NCBI RefSeq assembly: GCF_028331445.1 | Contig: NZ_JAQMHX010000006.1 | Span: 248,001 to 312,000 of the forward strand | DNA: 64,000 nt | Direction: 5' to 3' | From: Candidatus Phyllobacterium onerii | Lineage (GTDB): Bacteria > Pseudomonadota > Alphaproteobacteria > Rhizobiales > Rhizobiaceae | Part shown: positions 17,623 to 27,660 of the stretch, piece by piece | Position numbering within the stretch: position 1 is the first letter of the stretch | Layout of the letters: every line of letters begins with the position of its first letter | The notes under the pieces: generated by a model | Told to the model about the DNA's origin: nothing | Database searches by the model: none | Seen by the model: the letters and a program-made list of their open reading frames with translations, nothing else | Made by a program: the position numbers and the translations under genes

Positions 17623-18546
17623 ATGGAAAAACAACCTCTCCTCTTGCTTGGCCCTCTCATGCCCTACCTAACGGAGGAGTTGGAGAAGCGATACGCAGTT
17701 GAAAAGCTCTATGAAGAAAAAGACGCTCTGGGCTTTCTGCAGCAAAATGCAGAACGCTTTCGCGCGGCGGTCACGAGTACGTTTACTGGCCTGAAGGCGG
17801 ATATGATCGATTTGCTGCCTGCACTCGAGATCGTTTCTTCGTTCGGTGTCGGCACGGATTCGCTCGATATTGCGTATGCGGAGACCAAGGGGATAAAGAT
17901 CACCAACACGCCGGACGTTTTAAACGAAGACACCGCAAATATGGCGATCACGCTTCTGTTGGCGGCTACCCGCGACATCATTGCAAATGATCGTTTCGTT
18001 CGGGAAGGACGTTGGGCAAAAGGGGAAACACCACCCTTGGCGATGGGGATCGAAGGCAAAAAGATCGGACTGGTTGGGCTGGGCCGGATTGGCAGTGTCA
18101 TCGCAAGAAAATTGACTGCTTTTGGTTGCGATGTCGTCTACCACACGCGCAACAAAAGACACGACGTCTCATACCAGCATTACAGCGATTTGATCGAAAT
18201 GGCGCGCAGGTGTTCTGCCTTGATCGCAATTTTGCCAGGCGGGAATGCAACGAAAGGCGTCATTTCGCGCGAGGTCCTGCAGGCTCTTGGCTCCGAGGGG
18301 ACCTTTGTCAATATCGCACGCGGCACCGTCGTCGACGAAACCGCCCTGGTCGAGCTTTTGCAGTCGGGAGAACTTGGACGCGCCGGCCTCGACGTGTTCG
18401 TGGACGAACCGAACGTTCCCGAAGCCCTGTTTGCACTGAATAATGTGGTGCTGCAGCCGCATATGGGCAGTGCCACGGTCGAAACGCGCAAGGCGATGGC
18501 CGACCGTGTCGTTTCCAATCTGGATAACTACTTTTCAGTCAGGTGA
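17623..18546 (+). CDS. D-isomer 2-hydroxyacid dehydrogenase (NAD(P)-dependent)
   Basis: This 307-residue oxidoreductase is of the glyoxylate/hydroxypyruvate reductase group. It has the dinucleotide-binding VGLGRIGSV (around residues 149-157), the catalytic arginine in NIARGTVVDE (~232), the glutamate in DEPNVP (~261) and the histidine in LQPHMGSAT (~279). It reduces a 2-keto acid such as hydroxypyruvate, glyoxylate or a sugar-derived keto acid, or runs the reverse reaction. The ATG at 17623 was chosen over 17554 because it lies just after ACAGGATGCAATTTG and gives the family N-terminus. It is convergent with purU (12 bases between stops). Confidence 0.87.
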   Translation: MEKQPLLLLGPLMPYLTEELEKRYAVEKLYEEKDALGFLQQNAERFRAAVTSTFTGLKADMIDLLPALEIVSSFGVGTDSLDIAYAETKGIKITNTPDVLNEDTANMAITLLLAATRDIIANDRFVREGRWAKGETPPLAMGIEGKKIGLVGLGRIGSVIARKLTAFGCDVVYHTRNKRHDVSYQHYSDLIEMARRCSALIAILPGGNATKGVISREVLQALGSEGTFVNIARGTVVDETALVELLQSGELGRAGLDVFVDEPNVPEALFALNNVVLQPHMGSATVETRKAMADRVVSNLDNYFSVR

Positions 18547-18558
18547 AGCCGCAGGCAA

Positions 18559-19413
18559 CTATCCGAATACAACCGTCTTGTGACCGTTGAGCATGACGCG
18601 CGATTCGAGATGTTTCTTGACTGCCCGCGCCAGCACGCGGCTTTCGATGTCGCGGCCAGTGGCAACGAAATCTTCCGCACTCATAGCGTGGGTAACGCGT
18701 TCGGTCTCCTGTTCGATGATGGGACCCTCATCGAGGTCAGGCGTTACATAATGGGCTGTCGCGCCAATAAGCTTCACGCCGCGTTCGAAAGCTTGGTGAT
18801 AGGGTTTGGCACCCTTGAAGCTAGGCAGGAACGAATGGTGGATATTGATGACTTTGCCGAACAACCGTTTCGACAAATTGTCTGACAGGACCTGCATGTA
18901 GCGGGCCAGGACTACAAGGTCAGCGCCGGTGTCCTTGACGATCTTGAGCAGGGCCTCTTCCTGCTCGATCTTGTTGTCCTTGGAGACCGGCAGGACGTGG
19001 TAGGGAATACTTTCATGTTCGGCAAAGCGGCGGCTGTCCTCATGGTTGGAGACGATCGCAGCAACATCAGCGTCCAGCCAGCCAACCTTGATCTGGTAGA
19101 ACAGATGCAGTAGCGCATGGTCGAACTTGGATACCATGATGATGATCTTCGGCTTTTTCGATTGGTCAACAAGGGTGGTCTTCATGTCGAAGCGCTGAAT
19201 GGCGGGTTTCAAAGCCCGTTCGACATCATCTTTGGTTGTGCCTTCGGCCGCCGTGAAAGCGATACGCATGAAGAAGCGATTTGTCTGTCTGTCCCAGAAC
19301 TGATTGCTCTCGGCAATATTCGCGTCCATGCCGGCAAGCTCCGTCGTTACCGACGCAACGATACCCGGTCGATCTTCACAGGAAAGGGTAAGGACATAAT
19401 TTTTGTCTGGCAT
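18559..19413 (-). CDS. purU: Formyltetrahydrofolate deformylase
   Basis: PurU hydrolyses 10-formyltetrahydrofolate to formate and tetrahydrofolate, balancing one-carbon pools and supplying formate for PurT. The 284-residue protein has an N-terminal ACT domain (YVLTLSCEDRPGIVASVTTEL). A formyltransferase-like catalytic domain follows, with VINIHHSFLPSFKGAKPYHQA and GATAHYVTPDLDEGPIIEQ holding the active-site Asn, His and Asp. The length is normal. It faces the hydroxyacid dehydrogenase and lies downstream of, but 110 bases apart from, the cob genes on the same strand, so it is probably a separate unit. Confidence 0.95.
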   Translation of the reverse strand: MPDKNYVLTLSCEDRPGIVASVTTELAGMDANIAESNQFWDRQTNRFFMRIAFTAAEGTTKDDVERALKPAIQRFDMKTTLVDQSKKPKIIIMVSKFDHALLHLFYQIKVGWLDADVAAIVSNHEDSRRFAEHESIPYHVLPVSKDNKIEQEEALLKIVKDTGADLVVLARYMQVLSDNLSKRLFGKVINIHHSFLPSFKGAKPYHQAFERGVKLIGATAHYVTPDLDEGPIIEQETERVTHAMSAEDFVATGRDIESRVLARAVKKHLESRVMLNGHKTVVFG

Positions 19414-19524
19414 GATAACTCCGGGTGCAGGCGATCTGATCTTGGAAGATCATAGTGAGCAGCGTCGAAAGGCGTCGATACAAAAGCGAAGCGCTCAGTC
19501 CTTTTTCCGGCATGGACTTTCTGT

Positions 19525-20970
19525 TCAACCTTCGGGTTTGGTTCCATACCAGCGGGGCGTATAGACCCATTTGCCGCCGTCCCTGCGTTCAAAACTGCGC
19601 GTGAGCGACGATCCAACAATGATCACCGTTCGCATGTCCACCTGATCGGGGGTTAGCTCGGCAAGCGTGATCACACGCAAGGTTTCCGCAGGACGGCCGA
19701 TATCTCGACCAAGGACGATAGGGGTATCAACATTCCGGTACTTGCGCAGAATATCGATGGCGCGTGGCAATTGCCAGGGACGATGCTTTGAGATTGGATT
19801 GTAGAATGCCATTGCAAGGTCTGCTTCGGCCGCCAATGAGATGCGTTTTTCGATGATCTCCCAGGGCTTCAGATTGTCGGAAAGCGAAAGAACACAGAAA
19901 TCATGACCGAGTGGTGCTCCACTGCGACTGGCTGCTGCCAGTGCGGCGGAAACTCCAGGCAGGATTTCCAGCTTCACAAGGTGCCAGGAGACGTCCTCAG
20001 ATTCATGCAATGCCTCGACCACTGCAGCAGCCATGGCGAAAACACCGGGATCACCGGAAGAAACCATCACGACGGACCGGCCCTTTGCGGCAAGCTCGAA
20101 AGCGTGCCGCGCGCGCTGCATTTCCTCGCGATTGTCGGTCATATGCAGGGTCTGGTCTGAGCGGAAAGGTCCCGCCATGCGGACGTAGGTCTCATAGCCA
20201 AGCACATCGTCGGCGTCGTTCAATTCCCGTTTGACCGCCGCAATCATGAAATCGGGGTTCCCTGGTCCGAGACCGACCACTGCAAGCCGCCCGCGCTTAT
20301 GGCCGGCAAGGGTAGATTCCGAGGAAGACAAGCTCGCGAAATCCGTAGGCTTGCGTTGAAAGACCAGATCGCCTTTCTGGGGAGCAACATCCGAAGACGT
20401 AACCAGAATGCGCAGTTCCGCATCGTCATCCAGCGGAAGCCTAGCGTCTTGCAGCCAAGGCGCGTCCCCCTCGATTCTCACAGTTTTGCCCCCAAGCAAA
20501 TCGGCAATGAATGTCTTGGAATCCTCGGGATTTTTTAATTCGAAGCCCGGCGGAGGATTGAGCAGACAAGTGCCGAAGCGGAGCTCGCCTGATGTCGTTA
20601 TTGCGGGTGAGACCTCGAGAATGGCTGCAATCTGCCGGGCAAGAACGTTCACGCCTGTAGTGCCACCTAAGAGGGGAACAACGGAACTGCCATCATCGGC
20701 TGCCGCCAGAACGGGCGGTTCGGCTCCCTTGTCACCAAGAACCGGGGCGAGGGAGCGGATAGTAATGCCGGCGGCGCAGAGAGCGATGACTGCATGACCG
20801 TTCTGATAGAGCTGTCGGACTGTTTCGCCGAAGTTCGTGTAGGAAATATCGGCGCCTTCGACGCGGACTTCCAACCCATAGATAGTCACTCCCGGCATGC
20901 TCGCTTTGATTCGCGATGCCGTTTCCATGCCGAGCGCCGACAGGGCCACTATGGCTATTGGATATATCAT
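19525..20970 (-). CDS. cobJ: CbiG-like domain fused to precorrin-3B C17-methyltransferase (CobJ)
   Basis: This 481-residue fusion belongs to aerobic cobalamin synthesis. Residues ~1-125 resemble the N-terminal part of CbiG ([19 protein letters not shown] and [20 protein letters not shown]), and ~126-225 resemble a CobE/CbiG C-terminal-like region. From ~228 a complete tetrapyrrole methylase begins with [14 protein letters not shown] and has [38 protein letters not shown] and [15 protein letters not shown]. CobJ methylates C17 of precorrin-3B with ring contraction. The start overlaps the cobI stop (ATGA), so the two are translationally coupled. In many genomes the CbiG or CobE domain is a separate gene. 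Confidence 0.9.
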   Translation of the reverse strand: MIYPIAIVALSALGMETASRIKASMPGVTIYGLEVRVEGADISYTNFGETVRQLYQNGHAVIALCAAGITIRSLAPVLGDKGAEPPVLAAADDGSSVVPLLGGTTGVNVLARQIAAILEVSPAITTSGELRFGTCLLNPPPGFELKNPEDSKTFIADLLGGKTVRIEGDAPWLQDARLPLDDDAELRILVTSSDVAPQKGDLVFQRKPTDFASLSSSESTLAGHKRGRLAVVGLGPGNPDFMIAAVKRELNDADDVLGYETYVRMAGPFRSDQTLHMTDNREEMQRARHAFELAAKGRSVVMVSSGDPGVFAMAAAVVEALHESEDVSWHLVKLEILPGVSAALAAASRSGAPLGHDFCVLSLSDNLKPWEIIEKRISLAAEADLAMAFYNPISKHRPWQLPRAIDILRKYRNVDTPIVLGRDIGRPAETLRVITLAELTPDQVDMRTVIIVGSSLTRSFERRDGGKWVYTPRWYGTKPEG

Positions 20971-21707
20971 TCGGCGCTACCCGCCCATTTCTCTCCCGGA
21001 ACGAGAATCAATGAGAAATAGGGTGAGGATTCGGGATCGACTTCCGCCAATGGAATGATGCGTTGTGCCTCCATCGTTGCCCGTTCGACATAAAGCGCCC
21101 GATCGAGCAGGCCAAGATCGTCGATTACACCACGTACTTTCGCGAGGTTTTTACCAAGCTTCATGATCGCCGCGGCTTCGGTGGCGGCGAGCCGGGTCTT
21201 CAAATCTTGTGCAGAAAGGACACCGGAGAGAACGGTAAGCGTCTGATTCCGATAGACCAGAGGTGCACCAAGCACGGCGGCTCCGCCCAGGACGGAACAG
21301 ACACCTGGCACGACTTCGGTTTCGTAGTCTTCAGCCAGTCTGTCGTGGATATACATGAAGGAGCCGTAGAAGAATGGATCCCCCTCGGCGATCACCGCGA
21401 CATCAGTTCCCGCGTCGAGATGCGTACGCAAAAGCGTCGTTATCTCGCCGTAGAAATCACTGACGATAGCGTCGTAGTTCATATGCGCGGGTAGTATTTC
21501 CGTTGTGACTGGATAAATCAGCGGGACGAGGAGTTGCCTCTCAGCAAGATAGCGCTCGACGATGGTTAAAGCGTTACCCTTCTTGCCTTTGGCTGCATGA
21601 TAAGCGACCACTGGGGCAGCTTGAAGCAGACGTAACGCCTTCAATGTAATGAGTTCAGGATCGCCGGGACCAACGCCCAGTCCAAAAAGCCGCCCGGGCT
21701 TCGGCAT
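20967..21707 (-). CDS. cobI: Precorrin-2 C20-methyltransferase
   Basis: CobI methylates C20 of precorrin-2 to give precorrin-3A. The 246-residue tetrapyrrole methylase begins [24 protein letters not shown], with the SAM-binding VGPGDPE. It contains [21 protein letters not shown], the acceptor-site motif, and [18 protein letters not shown]. Its ATG overlaps the last base of cobH (TAATG), and its stop overlaps the cobJ start, which indicates one cobG-H-I-J transcript with coupled translation. Confidence 0.94.
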   Translation of the reverse strand: MPKPGRLFGLGVGPGDPELITLKALRLLQAAPVVAYHAAKGKKGNALTIVERYLAERQLLVPLIYPVTTEILPAHMNYDAIVSDFYGEITTLLRTHLDAGTDVAVIAEGDPFFYGSFMYIHDRLAEDYETEVVPGVCSVLGGAAVLGAPLVYRNQTLTVLSGVLSAQDLKTRLAATEAAAIMKLGKNLAKVRGVIDDLGLLDRALYVERATMEAQRIIPLAEVDPESSPYFSLILVPGEKWAGSAE

Positions 21708-22333
21708 TATTCTTTCTCCGACGCGAGAGCATTGATCGCTGCGGCAGCCATGGCACTGCCGCCGCGGCGGCCATGTACGACGACATAGGGAATTCCGCGG
21801 CTGTCCTCGGCAAGCGCCGCCTTGGATTCCATCGCGCCGACAAAGCCGACCGGAAAGCCGAGAATCAGCGCCGGTTTTGCAGCGCCTTCGTCGATCATTT
21901 CAAGTAATCGGAAGAGGGCGGTGGGCGCATTACCGAAGGCAACAACCGCACCTGCCAAGTAGGGGTGCCATAATTCCAACGCTGCGGCGGATCGGGTGTT
22001 GCCCATGTCGAGTGCCAATTTGGCGACCGAGGGGTCTCCTAGCATGCACATTACCTGATTTCCGGCTGGCAGACGTGACCGCGTGACACCCTCCGCAACC
22101 ATACGTGCGTCGCACAAGATAGGCGCGCCGCTCAGCAATGCGTTGCGGCCAGCCGTTGCAGCACCCTCGGAAAACGCCAGATCCTGTATCACGTCGACCA
22201 TGCCGCAAGCATGGGCGACGCGCACGGCCAGCTTTTCCAGATCGGCCGGAATGCCCTTCAAATCGGCTTCGGAACGAATGATGGCGAACGAGCGATCATA
22301 GATCGCCTGACCATCGCGGATATAGTCAAGCAT
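21707..22333 (-). CDS. cobH: Precorrin-8X methylmutase
   Basis: CobH moves the C11 methyl group to C12, turning precorrin-8X into hydrogenobyrinate. The 208-residue protein has the expected length and the N-terminus [20 protein letters not shown]. Histidine 41 in VRVAHACGM corresponds to the catalytic histidine known in this family. [12 protein letters not shown] appears here as [15 protein letters not shown], and [15 protein letters not shown] is also conserved. The ATG at 22333 has a GGGGGG stretch upstream; a frame from 22363 is longer without support. The start overlaps the end of cobG by eight bases. Confidence 0.94.
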   Translation of the reverse strand: MLDYIRDGQAIYDRSFAIIRSEADLKGIPADLEKLAVRVAHACGMVDVIQDLAFSEGAATAGRNALLSGAPILCDARMVAEGVTRSRLPAGNQVMCMLGDPSVAKLALDMGNTRSAAALELWHPYLAGAVVAFGNAPTALFRLLEMIDEGAAKPALILGFPVGFVGAMESKAALAEDSRGIPYVVVHGRRGGSAMAAAAINALASEKE

Positions 22334-23708
22334 ATATTGGCCCCCCAGAGCCGGAATTCTCACCGATCAATTCGGCAGCTTCGTCGATAGTGACATTGGC
22401 AGCCAATAGCTTGCCAAAACGCGACGGTCCATTGGTCGCGCACAGAAAGATGTCGTAACGTCCAGCCGCAGTTGCCACGAGAGTTATGGGTTTTGCCGAG
22501 GGCGACGCACAGGATTTGCTGCAGCCGCTCATATGGATTTGCGGAACTGCCGGACTACCCCGCAAAAGTGACGCGAGCTTCAGCCCGTCTGACTGGGTGG
22601 CTGCCAGTGCCGAACCGCATCCCGCCGACCCCGAACAGCTGATCATCGTCGCTAGAGTCATTTTAGGATTGGTGCCAAGTCGGAGTGCTTCGAGCGCAGC
22701 GAGCGTAGCTTTTGCATCGCCAACTGAAATTTGCGGCAAGAGAACGCTTTGCCACGGTGTCATGCGCAATTTTCCGTTGCCATACTTGTCAGCAAGTTCC
22801 GCAAGCGATTGCAAAAGGTCAGGATCAAGGCGGCCAAGTGGAGGCATGGCGCCCACGAAACAGCGTGAGCTGTCCACATCGAGCGAGAGCCCAAGATGAC
22901 CATTTTCACGGGCAGGGGATCTGCGCCAATTTGCAATCTGCTCACTTCGCAGCGGAACCCCGATGCGCGGTTCGAGCTGTTCTACGAGGTATTCCGTACC
23001 CATCTGGCTTATCATATGTCGAAGGCGCGAAGCTTCCGGGTGTGCACGGCACCATTCGATGAAGATATCGAGAATGCCAGTGATGAGCGTAAATGCTTGC
23101 CCGGTTGCGACGCTACCAAGAGCAGGCTGAGCATCGGTTTGTGTGGGTGGCACACCTGCAACGCCGAAGGCGAACCGCGGCGCAGTACTTTCCAGATCGA
23201 TAGGACTGAGCCAAAGATCATGGGGGTGATCCACCATTGCAACGCTTTCGCCTCCATCGATGAAAATGGAAAACTTGGGCGAAAGAGTCTGGTAGAGCAG
23301 ATTCGTCTGCACGATTGTCAGCACGCGCAACGCGAGAGGCCGCACGTCCGGCATCGTCTGGTTAAATCCTGCAAACGGGCTGATCATGACATTGCGAACG
23401 TCATCGCCTCGATCGCTCAATGGTCCGAGCCCTGATTCCAGCAAAGCCGAGATTAACGATTCTTCCATTTCCGGCCGCACACCGCGAATTTGCAGATTGG
23501 CACGATTGGTGATTTCGATCGTACCGTTGCCGCACCGCTGTGCCGCATCCGCGACCGAGCGCGCCTGAACTGCGCTCAGATCGCCAAAGGTCAGTTTTAA
23601 ACGGCAGATACCGCCGTCAAGGGCCTTTGCCATGCGGAACAAACCCGGGCAGGCAGAGCGTCGCGCCTCGACGGTTGATCGCTGGATAGTGGTTGTCAGA
23701 TGGCTCAT
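22326..23708 (-). CDS. cobG: Precorrin-3B synthase (CobG)
   Basis: CobG is the oxygen-dependent enzyme that hydroxylates precorrin-3A and forms its lactone, so it marks the aerobic cobalamin route. The 460-residue protein is related to sulfite/nitrite reductases. N-terminal [20 protein letters not shown] and [16 protein letters not shown] lead to a C-terminal iron-sulfur/siroheme-type cysteine set, [12 protein letters not shown] (~355-362) and [12 protein letters not shown] (~392-400). The start MSHLTTT at 23708 fits the family; the open frame extends to 24074 but that part overlaps the divergent cobL and was rejected. It is the first gene of the leftward cob operon. Confidence 0.92.
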   Translation of the reverse strand: MSHLTTTIQRSTVEARRSACPGLFRMAKALDGGICRLKLTFGDLSAVQARSVADAAQRCGNGTIEITNRANLQIRGVRPEMEESLISALLESGLGPLSDRGDDVRNVMISPFAGFNQTMPDVRPLALRVLTIVQTNLLYQTLSPKFSIFIDGGESVAMVDHPHDLWLSPIDLESTAPRFAFGVAGVPPTQTDAQPALGSVATGQAFTLITGILDIFIEWCRAHPEASRLRHMISQMGTEYLVEQLEPRIGVPLRSEQIANWRRSPARENGHLGLSLDVDSSRCFVGAMPPLGRLDPDLLQSLAELADKYGNGKLRMTPWQSVLLPQISVGDAKATLAALEALRLGTNPKMTLATMISCSGSAGCGSALAATQSDGLKLASLLRGSPAVPQIHMSGCSKSCASPSAKPITLVATAAGRYDIFLCATNGPSRFGKLLAANVTIDEAAELIGENSGSGGPIYA

Positions 23709-23825
23709 GGCGTTGTCGGTTTTACAGGATGCCTCGGGGCATGCCAACCTTTCTCGCAACGCCCCGCTTCGTTGACCCATCAAGCGGTTTGGGGCATGCA
23801 TGGTAGGCACAAAAGGATGGAATGT

Positions 23826-25043
23826 ATGATAGCGCGGTGGCTGACGATTATCGGGATCGGTGAGGATGGATACAGTGGTCTCGGTCAGAATGCCCGTGAT
23901 GCACTGGCACGGGCCGGAACGATTTTCGGCGGTAAGCGCCATCTGGATTTGCTGCCCAAAGGGCTGACCGGTGAACGCATTGCATGGCCCAGCCCATTCT
24001 CGGATGCGTACCCCATGCTCCTTGCCTCGCGCGGCCAGCCTGTCGCTGTGTTGGCCAGCGGCGATCCGATGCATTTCGGCATGGGCGCCACTCTGACGCG
24101 CTATGTCGCGGCTGATGAGATGCGAATAATTCCGGCTCCTTCATCATTCTCGCTGGCGGCCGCTGCAATGGGCTGGCCGATACAGGAAACACAACTGCTG
24201 AGTGTTCATGGCAGGCCAATCGAGACGCTGTTCAAGGCGTTCGCCCCTGGAGCAAAGTTGCTCATTCTCAGCAATGACGGCGGCACACCTTTACAGGTCG
24301 CGCAGATGCTGAGCGACGCTGGGTTCGGGTCAGCGCGATTGACTGTGCTGGAGCATCTGGCGGGTGCGGCGGAGCGGAGAATTGACGGGACTGCAACTAC
24401 CTGGAACCATCCTCGCTGTGCTGATCTCAATGTGCTTGCTGTGGATTGCGGCAAAGCGATGCCACCAGCCCGGCTTTATCCTATGCTTGCCGGTTTGCCC
24501 GACGAAGCGTTCGAACATGACGGGCAATTGACCAAACGGGATGTCCGTGCCGTTACTCTGGCACATCTTGCGCCACTGCCGGGCGAGCTCTTGTGGGATG
24601 TCGGGGCGGGCTGCGGCTCGATCGGCATTGAGTGGATGCGCGCACACAACTCGTGCCGGACCTTGGCTATTGAAGCCAATGACAAGCGGCAAGATTTGAT
24701 CCTGCGCAACACCCGGGCGCTAGGTGTGCCTGATCTGCAGATTGTTCGCGGTGAGGCACCGGCGGCTTTGCAAGGACTCGCAGAACCAGACGCAGTCTTC
24801 ATCGGTGGCGGCGTGACCGATGAGGGGGTAATGCAGGCGTGCTGGGAAGGCCTCAAGCCAGGTGGGCGCCTGGTTGCCAATGCTGTGACAATTCAGAGTG
24901 AAATGGCAATCGTTGGCTGGCGCTCCGCCCATGGCGGCGAACTCACGAAGCTTGCTGTTTCGTACGCGCAACCTTTGGGCGGTTTCGATACGTGGCGTTC
25001 TGCTCTACCGGTCACCATTTACGCGGTTCGCAAGCCGATGTGA
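23826..25043 (+). CDS. cobL: Precorrin-6Y C5,15-methyltransferase (decarboxylating)
   Basis: CobL adds methyl groups at C5 and C15 of precorrin-6Y and removes the acetate carboxyl. The 405-residue protein is a fusion. A CbiE-type tetrapyrrole methylase comes first ([40 protein letters not shown]). A CbiT-type SAM methyltransferase follows, with [18 protein letters not shown] near residue 257 and [14 protein letters not shown]. The ATG at 23826 has GGATGG five bases upstream; a start three codons earlier is possible. It is divergent from cobG with 117 bases between starts. No B12-box-like motif was found in that gap. Confidence 0.93.
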   Translation: MIARWLTIIGIGEDGYSGLGQNARDALARAGTIFGGKRHLDLLPKGLTGERIAWPSPFSDAYPMLLASRGQPVAVLASGDPMHFGMGATLTRYVAADEMRIIPAPSSFSLAAAAMGWPIQETQLLSVHGRPIETLFKAFAPGAKLLILSNDGGTPLQVAQMLSDAGFGSARLTVLEHLAGAAERRIDGTATTWNHPRCADLNVLAVDCGKAMPPARLYPMLAGLPDEAFEHDGQLTKRDVRAVTLAHLAPLPGELLWDVGAGCGSIGIEWMRAHNSCRTLAIEANDKRQDLILRNTRALGVPDLQIVRGEAPAALQGLAEPDAVFIGGGVTDEGVMQACWEGLKPGGRLVANAVTIQSEMAIVGWRSAHGGELTKLAVSYAQPLGGFDTWRSALPVTIYAVRKPM

Positions 25044-25152
25044 TTGTCCGTTTAACGCAGAAAATATTGTGAATACTGGCCTTTTGCCTTCAATAGCGGA
25101 ACCAACATCACAGTTTGAAGGTTGGTATTTTCTTGCCGGAAAGGAATCTCTC

Positions 25153-25950
25153 ATGGAACTTGATCCTCAGAACGCGTTTTCCGCGATTCAAACTGGCATT
25201 CGCGAAGCAAGCGCCCTTGTAGTTGCTTACGCGTTCTCAGTGATCGGCGCGGTTCTGTTGCTGATTATCGGATTCGTCGTCGCAGGTCTCGTGGAGCGTT
25301 GGGTCTATGCCGGGCTTGGGCAAGTCGGCGGCTTCGACCTGACACTACGCCGCTTTTTTTCCAAGATCGCACGCTATGTGGTGCTCGGCCTTGTCGTGGT
25401 TATGGTGCTCGGTCAATTCGGCATCCAGACGGCCTCGGTTATTGCCGCCATCGGTGCAGTTGGCTTGGCAATCGGGCTGGCTTTACAAGGAACGCTGCAG
25501 AATATCGCAGCAGGCATCATGCTGTTGGCGCTCCGTCCCCTTCGCATTGGCGAATATGTGGAGGTGGGCAGCATAAGCGGGACAGTCGAAGAAATCGGAC
25601 TCTTTGCGACGCGATTACGTGCGGCAGACGGCGTGTACATCCTTGCGCCAAATTCGACGCTTTGGACCTTACCCGTGAAAAACTTTACCCGAAACGGTAT
25701 TCGTCGCAATGACATCACGGTTACTGTTTCCAATGAGGATGATTTGGACCAGGTCCAGAAATCCTTGATTGAACTGACTGAAACCGACAAGCGGGTAAAG
25801 AAAGACCCGGCTCCTTCAGCCTTTGTGGCCGAGTTGGGTGATGCGACCGCAGCAATAACATTGCGCTATTGGACTTCAGTCAACGAATATCAATCTGCCA
25901 AAGCCGATCTCAACAAAAGCGTGCGGGCTGCAATGGTAGCCAAAGCATAG
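25153..25950 (+). CDS. mscS: Small-conductance mechanosensitive channel (MscS family)
   Basis: This 265-residue inner-membrane channel opens under membrane tension to release solutes after osmotic downshock. TM1 and TM2 are LVVAYAFSVIGAVLLLIIGF and YVVLGLVVVMVLGQFGI. The pore helix is rich in Gly/Ala (SVIAAIGAVGLAIGLALQGT followed by LQNIAAGIMLLALRPLRIGE). The beta domain follows with VEVGSISGTVEEIGLFATRL and NSTLWTLPVKNF. Length and order match MscS of E. coli. The ATG has AAGGAA six bases upstream; an in-frame extension to 24898 overlaps cobL and was rejected. Confidence 0.93.
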   Translation: MELDPQNAFSAIQTGIREASALVVAYAFSVIGAVLLLIIGFVVAGLVERWVYAGLGQVGGFDLTLRRFFSKIARYVVLGLVVVMVLGQFGIQTASVIAAIGAVGLAIGLALQGTLQNIAAGIMLLALRPLRIGEYVEVGSISGTVEEIGLFATRLRAADGVYILAPNSTLWTLPVKNFTRNGIRRNDITVTVSNEDDLDQVQKSLIELTETDKRVKKDPAPSAFVAELGDATAAITLRYWTSVNEYQSAKADLNKSVRAAMVAKA

Positions 25951-26004
25951 TCGAATCGCAGTTTGCCAACAAACTAGACAATAACGCCTCATGACCCGGA
26001 CATC

Positions 26005-26040
26005 AAAAAAGGGCCGCTTCGACTACAGATCGAAGCGGCC
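26005..26040 (-). terminator. Terminator downstream of tRNA-Arg(CCT)
   Basis: An 11-bp perfect stem (GGCCGCTTCGA / TCGAAGCGGCC) with a 7-base loop is followed on the minus strand by TTTTTT. It ends the leftward tRNA transcript and may also cap the rightward mscS transcript, although no T-run is present in that direction. Confidence 0.75.
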
Positions 26041-26173
26041 AAAACTTAGTATAGGGCATATCACAGTACGATATTGCATTTGCTTTGCAACTGCAAGTAC
26101 CGCTTTCGAATGAGCACAACATGCACGCTTTCTGGACCGTTCTTTGATCGAAAAAATGCAGTGGAAAGCAGTA

Positions 26174-26250
26174 TGGTGATCCCGACTGGATTCGAACCAG
26201 TGGCCTACAGATTAGGAATCTGTCGCTCTATCCTACTGAGCTACGGGACC
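26174..26250 (-). tRNA. tRNA-Arg (anticodon CCT)
   Basis: A 77-base tRNA on the minus strand with an encoded CCA. The acceptor stem is GGTCCCG / CGGGATC (one G-T pair), the anticodon loop GATTCCTAATC reads CCT, and the T-arm is CTGGTTCGAATCCAG. A stem-loop terminator lies about 140 bases beyond its 3' end. Confidence 0.95.
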
Positions 26251-26328
26251 AACTGACCTGACATACTGTTTTTCGCGGCGGTCGCCAAGTCTCAAGATGA
26301 GTGGAAATTTCCAGCAGTCCGGTGCCAA

Positions 26329-27498
26329 TCAGGATGACGGGGGGAGAGCACTCTCAGCCAATTGCACCCAGTAACTGATGCCGTGCGGGATTGCGTCGTC
26401 GTTGAAATCATAGGACGGATTGTGCAGCGAGGCGCTTTCACCATTGCCTATGAAAATAAAGGCGCCTGGACGTGCTTCCAGCATGTAAGAGAAATCCTCG
26501 CCGGCCATCATGGGCGCGACTTCCTCGTTGACCGCGTCATTTCCAGCGACCTTGCGAGCCGTTTTGGCAGCGAAGTCCGTCTCGCGAGCATGGTTGAACG
26601 TTACTGGATAGTTGCGGGCATAATTGACAGTTGCGCTTGCACCCAAAGCTCCGGCAACGCCTTCAGCGACCTCCATCAGGCGCTTTTCGGCAAAATCGCG
26701 CATTTCTGGGCGCAAGGTGCGAACGGTGCCGGCGAGTTCAGCCCGTTGAGGAATGATGTTATGGGCATCACCGGCATGAAACTTAGTGACGGAGAGAACG
26801 ACAGAATCAAGTGGGTCGGTACCGCGCGAGACGATGGTTTGCAGGGCATTGACCAATTGAGCGCCGATGACGACGGGGTCGATGGTCCGGTGCGGCTGCG
26901 CTGCATGGCCGCCGCGACCTTCGACAATGATGGTGAACTCGTCCGTTGCTGCCATGATCGGGCCCTTGCGAATGGCAAACTGACCAATGGGAAGTCCGGG
27001 AATATTGTGCATGCCATAGACTTCCGATACGGAGAAGCGCTCCATCAAGCCGTCCTTGACCATTTCACGGCCTCCGCCACCGCCTTCTTCCGCAGGCTGG
27101 AAGATAACCGCGATTGAACCACCAAAGTTGCGAGTTTCGGCCAGATATTGCGCGGCACCCAAGAGCATTGCGGTGTGGCCGTCATGTCCGCAGGCGTGCA
27201 TTTTGCCGTCCGTACGGGATGCCCAGGGCTTGCCGGTAACTTCAGTGAGCGGCAGCGCATCCATATCAGAGCGCAAGCCCACAGTCGGCCCTTCGCCATG
27301 ACGCCCGCGAATGATTCCCACGACACCGGTACGCCCAATGCCGGTCTCCACCTCGTCGCATCCGAATTCGCGCAGCTTTTCTGCAACGAACCGCGCTGTC
27401 TCGTGCACGTCGAACATTATTTCTGGATTCTGGTGCAGATGGTGCCTCCACGCGGAAACCTCGTCCTGCATTTCGATCGCGCGATTGAGCAAAGGCAT
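26329..27498 (-). CDS. M20-family amidohydrolase (hippurate hydrolase-like)
   Basis: This 389-residue metallo-hydrolase is of the M20D group, which cleaves N-acyl amino acids such as hippurate or N-acetyl-amino acids. Metal-site motifs are present: GLRSDMDALPL, MHACGHDGHTAMLLGAA (around residue 100), FQPAEEGGGGGREMV, and late LHNPSYDFNDDAIPHG. The dimerisation domain starts at FTIIVEGRGGHAAQPHRTIDP. The ATG at 27498 gives MPLLNRAIEMQDEVSAWRHHLHQNPE, the usual family start; the open frame to 27573 was rejected. The substrate is unknown. It stands alone, divergent from the DD-carboxypeptidase gene. Confidence 0.87.
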   Translation of the reverse strand: MPLLNRAIEMQDEVSAWRHHLHQNPEIMFDVHETARFVAEKLREFGCDEVETGIGRTGVVGIIRGRHGEGPTVGLRSDMDALPLTEVTGKPWASRTDGKMHACGHDGHTAMLLGAAQYLAETRNFGGSIAVIFQPAEEGGGGGREMVKDGLMERFSVSEVYGMHNIPGLPIGQFAIRKGPIMAATDEFTIIVEGRGGHAAQPHRTIDPVVIGAQLVNALQTIVSRGTDPLDSVVLSVTKFHAGDAHNIIPQRAELAGTVRTLRPEMRDFAEKRLMEVAEGVAGALGASATVNYARNYPVTFNHARETDFAAKTARKVAGNDAVNEEVAPMMAGEDFSYMLEARPGAFIFIGNGESASLHNPSYDFNDDAIPHGISYWVQLAESALPPSS

Positions 27499-27660
27499 TC
27501 GAGGGTAACTCCAAATCCAAATCTGACATTTCAGTGAACAGAATAAAGGTGTTTTGCCTTTTGCCCGCCACATAAGATAGATAAGGGCATTGCTGCCCGG
27601 TGTGAAGCGCGGCTTAATGCCTTTCCAGGTTGTTTACATAGACAGGTCGGATTTTCAGGA

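Noticed and set aside
23709-23825. Cobalamin riboswitch between cobG and cobL
   Set aside because: No recognisable B12-box core was found on either strand; only 117 bases are available.
23709-24074. N-terminal extension of cobG by 122 codons
   Set aside because: The extension overlaps the start of the divergent cobL gene and is not similar to CobG; the ATG at 23708 fits the family.
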